DNA of 64,000 nt. Origin: Rotaria sp. Silwood1. Lineage: Eukaryota > Rotifera > Eurotatoria > Philodinida > Philodinidae. The stretch covers positions 1-64,000 of the forward strand of contig CAJNOP010000337.1 of NCBI GenBank assembly GCA_905250075.1, read 5' to 3'. The notes below the pieces were generated by a model. That model was not told where the DNA came from. It saw nothing but the letters and a program-made list of their open reading frames with translations, and made no database searches. A program made the translations under genes and the position numbers. Shown piece after piece: positions 56,144-64,000 of the stretch (position 1 is its first letter; each line of letters starts with the position of its first letter).

Positions 56144-59100
56144 GATTAGGTCAACAAGCTATCATTCGCTTCTTTCGATCTATAAATTACGAGATAAGAT
56201 GAATCTGAAATTAGAAGAAATGAGAATTTATTCGTTTACTTTGATTGCATATAAATGTTTAAAACTCAGCAATTATGTTCATCGCAGATGAATGTTATGT
56301 AAAGGAACGTGTAAAACCGTCAGTGTCTTAGTCTTACCATAGGATTTGTGTTTCGGAAAGATTATTCAGTCACTTGTATGGAAGACGATTGAAAGTCCAT
56401 GCTAAACTACTTTTTGAGAAAAGTAAATTCGTCCTTTTGGCCTGCTGCTTGAGTTGTGACAGACAGATAACATGTTCAAAGTTTTCCATTAAGTCTCAGA
56501 CAGTCACATGCATTTCGACATGTTAGTCTATTTGATCATCAAGCATAAAATGATCTGAAAATTTTTTCCATGGTCTATGGGTTTTTTAATATAGTACAGT
56601 GCAAAAATAATTGCTGATGGTTTTTAAAATATTTTTTTGTTTGCAAGGAATTTCGAATGATGAAACGGACATTAATGTTGATGTATTTCAAATTTATCGA
56701 TTAAAAGAAAATATGTTAAAGAAAATAAATATAAGAATTTTGATAAAAAATCAAAATCATGGAAGCCATTTAGTTGGTTTTTTAAGTCAGTGTATAGATT
56801 TAGATTATTTAAAATATGTTCAAAAGCAAAAATGTCGAAAACTGAAGTGAAAACTTCTGAATATTTTCTTGCTCAGAAAATAAAAAAAAGAAGCAGCTGA
56901 ATTCAAATTAAATGTTTACTACTGGAAAAAGAAAGAATGAAAGACACGAAAAAATACTTTGAAATATTTATTTATCAACCTGAAATAATGATCTTATTGT
57001 ACATTCATAACTGTTTTTACTAAAATACAAGACAAACCGATTAGGAGATTAGGTGTTACGATCAGATAATTTTGATATCGACTACATAACCTGTTTAGTC
57101 CGGCAGCTACCGAGACTTATTTTTTGAGATTTATTGTGACTTTTCAATAAATCTCTTAACACTTTGAGATAGATCTCATGCGATTTCTTAGAACATACGT
57201 GCATATGTAGAGTGTAGACTCGTTGAAATATGATTATAAGTAATGAATCCTAATAGATTCTTAATAAGTAAAATAAATCTCGGTAGCCCCTTGTTCATTC
57301 GACTTTATAATGTTGTTGTTTGTTCGCTTTTATGTTTCTGATGCATCAGAAGATTATTGAAGTATAAAGTTCTTCATATGTGTACATTCTGCTTTCATGA
57401 AATTCACCAAATCCCATATATGTGGATGATTTCGATGTATATGCGGACGTATCCTCTGATCAATCATATGTAAGCACCTCATAAGTTAATTTTGATCGCG
57501 CAATAAAAACATCTTAATCCAACATCTTTTAGAATTTCACTTTTTCTCTCTATAAAGCTTTTCTTTTGGCATGAGATAATTTCGACATTTTTTTACTATG
57601 AAGTCAACTTCAGTTTACCTTACGTTTGACATTCGCTTTATCTTACAATTGTTTTTGTTGATGTATAATGTGTAAATGTTTCACATAAAGATTAAGTTCA
57701 CGCCTTTTTAGTGATGATATAATGTCATGCATTAAATGATTATTATTCGATCAAGGATTTGAATGAAGTAAAAAAGTATGTTCTTCCTTTAATAAATACA
57801 TTACTTCAATTGGAAATTTCATCTTCATATACAGCTAATGGCTCTTCGTTACGAACACGTGAAATGCCACATGCTGAAATATCTATATTCATTGGGTCAA
57901 TGCTCATTATGACATCCACTGGTGCAATTATAGATGAAACTGCTTTTCAAAAGCTGATATTTCCACTAGAATAAGTTAAAACTCATTATAATCATACGAT
58001 CAGCTGTCTTTGACAAATTATGATTTAAACCTTCATACAACAAAATCTGTTCGACTATTGAATACACAATGGCAATGTATATCGTTTTGACATTTATCTA
58101 CCAATGAGGATTGATAGGTTTATTGTAGAATATATTCTTGCCTCTGTGATAAGATTTAAAGTCGAATTAACTTATTTCATTGGTGTTGCTACTCTCAAGT
58201 AGCAATATCAATCAAATTGCCTAATTCAGTTTTTAAACATACTACAAACAAATCCATATCTATACACAAATCTAACAAGAATAATACAGTTCATGACTCG
58301 AAATATTTTATCATATTACGTAAATGAACAGAAAAGTTAAGTTGAGGTTGGATAAAGGGCTTGAATTGTCGCTATTCAATGTTATTGTATAGAGGTAGTT
58401 GCACAGTTAGTTTTTGGATTCTTTTTTTCTCACATGATCCCTCCATTAAGAACTGTCTAAAGCGAAAAGTTGTTAATCATTTAAAATTGTTACTTGGTAA
58501 GCGTTAAGAGAAGCGAAAAGAAAAAAAACAAGAACTGCTGTAAAGCTTTGGTTAAACTATTTTTTCCTTTTGTCCTATTTGGATCAGAACTCAAAATGTT
58601 TTAACAGCCCTTGACGATCTGGTCTCTTCAATTAGAGTGGAATAGATCAGACATAAAATAGTTGGAAAACTCGACGCGATCGAGGTTTTCAAAATGTCGA
58701 GTGATTTAGAACAACGATTGTCGACCGATACTGATAGCACATTTTTTCACCTTTAAACAAACTGCTTAATGAAGTTCTGATAATGCAGGATGTTAATGTG
58801 TTTATTTTCATGTGGTTCTTCTTTCTTTATCTCTATTGCTAAATGGACAAGCTCTACAGAGAGTAGATGAGTACCAAAATGATGCGTCTATGTCATGATT
58901 AACTTGTGCCTTTAGATGGCTCGAACATCTTACGCGAGTCGATGAATAAGATTATCTCTATGAATTGTTTTCTATCTGAAAGAATAAAGTACGAGACTGC
59001 TTATCAATGCCTATCATCCACATCTGTCACCTTGGAACAGATACTTTTCCAAAATATTGCCGGCCCTATATATGTCACATACAAGTCTTGCGCTAACATT

Positions 59101-60824
59101 AGCAGTCATATCGAGTACTCATGTAAAAAATAAATGCATTTTATATCTGTTATCACGTTTTGTCGAACTGATAGTCATCAGTCACGTGATACGGGGACAG
59201 TAGCTATTATTCTACGGTCCGATAATGATTATGAAGTGCAAGGCTTCTTTGAATATACAAACTCGGAGTTGATAGTTGACAACAATCTCTTTTCATTTGT
59301 ATATCTTCTTGCGAGAAATCATAATCGTTTTTATTTATTGAAAGAAGTATTATCAACATTTAGGTTCTATTCATATGAATAGATTTGTCCAATTATAAAA
59401 CTTATGATGTTCTCAAGCGTGTTATGTTCGAAGTAATAATTAATTGTTCAGCAATCGATTAATGGGATATTAGAAAAGCATTTCTCATATTAAGTCGGAT
59501 AAATATAATGCGTCAATTCTATCGGCTGAAACTGTCGAAAATGATGAAATGCACAACGACGCTTTTAGTTATTCTTTTACAAGATCAAATACAACTCATA
59601 ATATTCGGAAGAGAAAGTATTTCACTTGAACTTTACCTCTGAAAGTATTCTACATTTTTATAAAACAATAGTATATGATCGGTAAGTTTCACGGAGAAAT
59701 AAAAACAAAATATATATAATGGAATGAACATTAATTTGCACTATTTTAGGTAGGAGACAACGTGAGCCGGGTCAATTTATTCAAAGATTGATCATGCGAT
59801 TGTTTATCGACAATAAGTGTCATTAGATTTGTCGCACTCGAGAAAATAATACAATGGGTCATAGAAATAAATGAAAAAGCCGAAATTACCTAACTTTCTC
59901 AATTTAATGGTAAGCTGAAATTAGCTGACGAAAACAAAACTTAACTATTGCCTTCCTAGGCTCCGAAGAGTTATTTATATAATGCTTGATAAACGTGTTT
60001 CCATTTAGATTCTACGACAAATTTTACTGGGCACCATCGTCTGAGCTATTAAAGATAGCAATTGATATGCATTGGAACAATAACATTCTTTGTCAATAGA
60101 TAGGAAATATTCGTCTCTTTCGAACTGTATATAACTTAATTCTTTAATAGTTATTTGCGTCTTTGTGACTCTTTTTTTCCTTGAGTTTTATCATCTATCT
60201 TTGGAGTATCCGATTTACATTGACTGATACCACAACGATGATGAACAGATTTTGCCAGTTGATTTAATTTTTGATTAGAAATTTATCGTTGTTTTTGAAA
60301 TACTTTGCTCTGTACAATGATTAACTGTTATTTTACGTGGTTATTTCTGAACCGATATAAAAGTTGTAAATTCATTGTGCCAGTGTTTCTCTTTCTTTTC
60401 GTATCATTTTTTTTCATAAATGTATCACCGAATCAACCCTTTCTTTTCAAGCAGCAGCTATAGGTGCCATTTTTTTGAAGTTCAATTCGCTTGAGCCCTT
60501 CAGTTTTCATTTATCTTTTGTTGGATATATTTACTCACTATTTCTATATACCTAGTAGAAAACTAAAAACATTGTCATATTTATTCATATCTTCTAAGTT
60601 TATTTTATTGTAATAAATCGATTTATAAAAAAGAAGCTAAATTTGAATGCAATAGAAAAAAAAGGTTTCATTTGAACATAGATATCGCAAGCAATATTGA
60701 GCGGATTTCAATAAGGCGTTGAAACAATACAAAAAAAAACCGGTGTCATAAGATTCTTTTATAAATTGATTGAATACAATGCAAAGTTTGTATCTGTCAC
60801 TGGTTAATCAATACTGAAAGAGAT
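56144..60824. other. 4.7-kb gene-poor region with decayed coding traces
   Basis: Short plus-strand frames at 56611, 57759, 58906 and 59134 have plausible amino-acid composition but no recognised domain and no linking splice sites. A stretch at about 59385-59461 encodes DLSNYKTYDVLKRVMFEVII then NCSAID before a stop, reminiscent of the last helix of HECT domains. This could be decayed gene DNA. None is called as a gene. Confidence 0.35.
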
Positions 60825-63800
60825 CTAATTCATAGTTCCATCAGTATCGATACTGGAACAATAGGTAATAGCATAATTCAAACGTTCATACATGATTTCT
60901 TTAGTTGAATACGGAGGTAGATCAAGAGTAAAATAGCATGTATGCGATTCTAGAACAAAAAAATCAAATAATTCGATTTATGTCTAAAGTAAAATTGAAA
61001 AGAAAACAGGTGTGTTATATTGGATTATGACATTGAATCTCAACACGATTATATTTCTTTTTTTTTATTACTGATAACAAAGATCAGATGTTGTCTAGAG
61101 AACTCAGTAATGGAAATTTATCTCAATAATTTTGACATTTCTTTTCTTCTAGATGATATAATATAAGATTTCAAATTCATTTACTTGGAAGAGTTTCATC
61201 GACATTACCACTGGAATCTAGACGAGTAATTGTAAAATTTGTGGAAAATTCTTCGTCTCTATTCGGTAATGTACTTCGTCCCCAAACAAATATTAAAAAT
61301 AATTTTTTCTGTTCTTCACTAAACATTTGACTTAAAACAATCCAAAATCGTTCAATATATGGTGATGATTCACTATCATCATGATAATCTGTATGACGTT
61401 TCAACATTTCAATATCAATATAACCTTTACCACAAACAGCTTCTTCTAATTCTTGAGCTGTAAAAAGACTCAAATAAGCCGATGGTACGATATTATATAA
61501 ACCTTGACGAATAAATTCAATTTGTCGATGAAATTCATTAATACGATATTGACGATAACGTATACAATAATCTTCAAAATTAGTAGCAGTTATAGGAATA
61601 TGAAAACCACCAGGAATAAGTTCATAAGTTTGTCCAGCTGAACTAATAACATCAAATGTAAGTTCACTCATAATACTACTGAATAAATAATCACAATCAT
61701 TGTTAGCATCACTTTCTTCATATTTATTAAGAATTTTTACTTGTTTAATATTTTCTTCCATCTCATTGATAATAGTAAAACTTTGTATATCAATTGCTTC
61801 AATATCTTCGATTGTAATTATTTCTTGTACTAACTGTTTCCATAGTAAAATTGGAAATCGAATATCTAAAAGATTTTTCGTACGTATAGCCATACCCATT
61901 AATTGTCCAACAAAACGATATTGATTCTTATATTCATCTGGTATAGGTCGATTTGGTGGAAAAACATTTGGAATCCATCGATCACGATTTGAACCACTAT
62001 TCGTTCGTCCATTAGGACAAAGAATAAATAATGATAAACGTGTACTACATAAATCAGCACAAATACGTGTAATTGAATCTCGATAAGGTCCACCTCGATC
62101 GGTACTAAACATGCCAATAAAAGTAGCTGACCAAGCTTGTTCATCTTTCGTTCGTCGAAATGTTCGAGATGCATTAGGATACAATTGTTTATATGCTTGA
62201 TAGAACATTGTATCTTCAGGATGTTCACCAAGACTTGCTTTTACAGTATCAAATTTTACATCTTCTTCAGATGATCCTGAACTATTTGCTGTTTTATTTA
62301 ATGCATCATGAAACAAGTGATATTTTGTTGTAAATAATATATAATTTCGTGCTGCTCGAATTCGATCCGTAAGAGTACTAGTGCCTGGTGATAAAGTTAA
62401 ATCAATCATTTGTAAGAGTTTACCAATAAATATATTAAACAAATAGAAAAGTTTAGCACGTGTTTGTATATATATCGATGGTATATCACATAAGCATGTA
62501 AATGATTCATATTTACTCATATCCGGAACAGATGCGGCTGGTAGAGTTTCAATGAATTGATTAAGTGATTCATGTGGTAATGGATTCCAATCGAGATTAA
62601 TATTTGAATTCATAAATTTCATTAATTGTTCATCAGCAATCTTATCGAAATGAACATGAGCTTGATCAACTATCTCTTTGGTCAATGAAGATTTTTCGCC
62701 TAAAACAATATCCAATGGTTTAAGAAGTAGTTCGGACCATTGAGATTGATTTGTTTTATTTGTTAAAACATTGATAACATCGAGAATTATTGATAGATTG
62801 CGTGAATCTGATGGACATTCATTTAATGTTAAAATCAATTCTTTTTGTCTTTCAAATAAAGCAAATGCTAAATCCATGACAGCATTTCGAAAACTTTTCA
62901 ATGCTAAATCATCCAAACATGTTTTATTCGTTATTAATTCAATAAAAAGTTGTAGAATGAAATGTTGAATATTGCTATGAAGTTTGAAATTCTCACTTCT
63001 TCGAATCAATCTATTTAAAACAAAAAGAAAAAAGAAAACATAAAAATACGCACTCAACTAATTCTTATTTTATAGTCAATTTTCTCATTGTATTCACTGA
63101 ATTTATCAATATTCGTAGAGAATTTGTTCAATAGCTTTTAACAGACATGAGATAGAGATATGTGGTTTTTCACTCTTCGAAAGTGAAAAAGTATTTTCTA
63201 TCAAAACAGAAGAAAATTGAATTGATCAGCTATTGAGTGATATATTGAAAAAAATATTCTTAAGCCATTTTCCATTGAATTCTGACTTATAAAAGAACTA
63301 TCGATGAAAATAAACTGTTCTCTTTCAAAGCTTTATAGCTTGTTTCATTCAATACCTATTGGCATTTTCCCAAGAAATCTGAAATTGGCCAAACAACCTA
63401 CAACTAAGATAGCATGAGTCAAAACAGAAGTAATTGATCATGTTGAGAAAATTCTGGTATAGCAGCTTCGAAAATAAAAAAAAGATTACTACTCAACTTG
63501 GTATGGTCGATTACTGCTGCTTTGACAAACGATGGCTTTATTGGAGATCGTTAGGCTAATATCCGTATGTCTTAGAAAAACTTATCTGCTTCTCATCAAA
63601 AGTTATTCGAAAGAATAATCAATCGAATGAACTTACGTGGTAAAAAGATGAAGAATAAATATTTTCGATCGATGTGATGGTACTAATAAAAATAGATCAA
63701 ATAGCACCTTAATAAATAATGCTGGAAATAATAATTGAATTATCAGATCAATATCATATTTTTTCATTTCAACATCGATTAATAATTCCAAAAAGAGATT

Positions 63801-64000
63801 AACAATTTTTAGAAGAAAATCTAAATTTGTTTGTTTAATTAACATTTGTTCATCAATAGTTTCATCATCATAATTATTCATATAGATTAAAGATGGTTCA
63901 GCAAGAAAATGAATCGATTCTTCAATAAGATGTTTTTGTAATTGATAGAATAGTGGAGCTTTTCTATTCAATATTTCCATTGTCATTTGTTCATGTATCA
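60825..64000 (-). CDS. large HECT-type E3 ubiquitin ligase (3' part; 5' end beyond window)
   Basis: Three exons: 64000-63637 (open to the window edge), 63010-61185 and 60949-60825. The GT-AG introns of 626 and 235 nt keep phase. About 770 residues are visible. The C-terminal 350 are a HECT domain: STDRGGPYRDSITRICADLC, SLFILCPNGRTNSGSNRDR, FRFVGQ-type YRFVGQLMGMAIRTKNLLDI, IRQGLYNIVPSAYLSLFTAQ and FLIFVWGRSTLPN. In the last exon LPKSHTCYFTLDLPPYS carries the Cys that takes the ubiquitin thioester, then ERLNYAITYCSSIDTDG. The NGRxxSGxNRD block suggests the HERC1/HECTD4-like group. N-terminal domains lie off the right side, so the exact ortholog is uncertain. Confidence 0.85.

Noticed and set aside
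58906..59382. Two consecutive 75- and 82-residue frames
   Set aside because: No domain is recognised and they are separated by a stop; at most decayed coding DNA.
1..64000. CRISPR array or bacterial operon
   Set aside because: No regularly spaced identical repeats with unique spacers. Genes have spliceosomal introns and metazoan families, so a bacterial source is excluded.

Overview
The window reads as AT-rich nuclear DNA of a bdelloid rotifer (Rotaria or Adineta type). Three things point there. Genes carry short GT-AG introns, often 45-60 nt. The gene families are ones known to be expanded in bdelloids: TIR-NACHT-HEAT receptors, arginine-type ADP-ribosyltransferases, NHL and kelch proteins, F-box proteins, nrf-6-like acyltransferases and Argonaute. 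And (TGTGGG)n-like repeats, the telomeric repeat reported for bdelloids, are scattered through the DNA. Species cannot be fixed from sequence alone.

Layout. 1-5000 is a repeat island: a GC-rich minisatellite, a Mutator-like element with 170-bp terminal repeats around a transposase tail, two further palindromes, a 300-bp MITE and GACTTCA minisatellites. 5265-9609 (+) is a two-exon TIR-NACHT-HEAT gene ending in a possible CaaX box. 11908-13434 (-) is an ADP-ribosyltransferase with TPRs. 13.5-22.7 kb holds foldback elements and an F-box relic. 22770-25033 (+) is a three-exon nrf-6-like acyltransferase. 25-29.7 kb is almost empty. 29757-30875 (-) is an F-box protein. 31.7-40.8 kb is a second repeat island holding an F-box pseudogene with one in-frame stop, an isolated FAF1 UAS-domain fragment, three large palindromes, a tRNA-like unit and an Argonaute N-terminal relic. 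40987-42558 (+) is an F-box protein with an ankyrin-like tail. 43088-43817 (-) is a four-pass membrane protein. 46766-48851 (+) holds a RING/TRAF zinc-finger gene and an NHL beta-propeller, possibly one spliced gene. 49785-50463 is a kelch pseudogene. 52283-56143 (-) is a five-exon purine/xanthine-type permease. 60825-64000 (-) is the 3' end of a large HECT ubiquitin ligase that runs off the right edge.

Functionally there is no operon-like pathway. A theme is ubiquitin handling (HECT, RING, two F-box genes, FAF1 relic), alongside one innate-immune-type receptor and one NAD-using ADP-ribosyltransferase. The most unusual feature is a family of about 17 short palindromes, each a TGTGGG-like arm, a short loop often containing TTCTTC, and a CCCACA-like arm, commonly starting TAGGGTGT and ending ACACCCTA. 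One lies at the edge of a truncated transposase, one beside a broken Argonaute fragment, one beside a tRNA-like unit, and one pair forms the two ends of a 587-bp palindrome.
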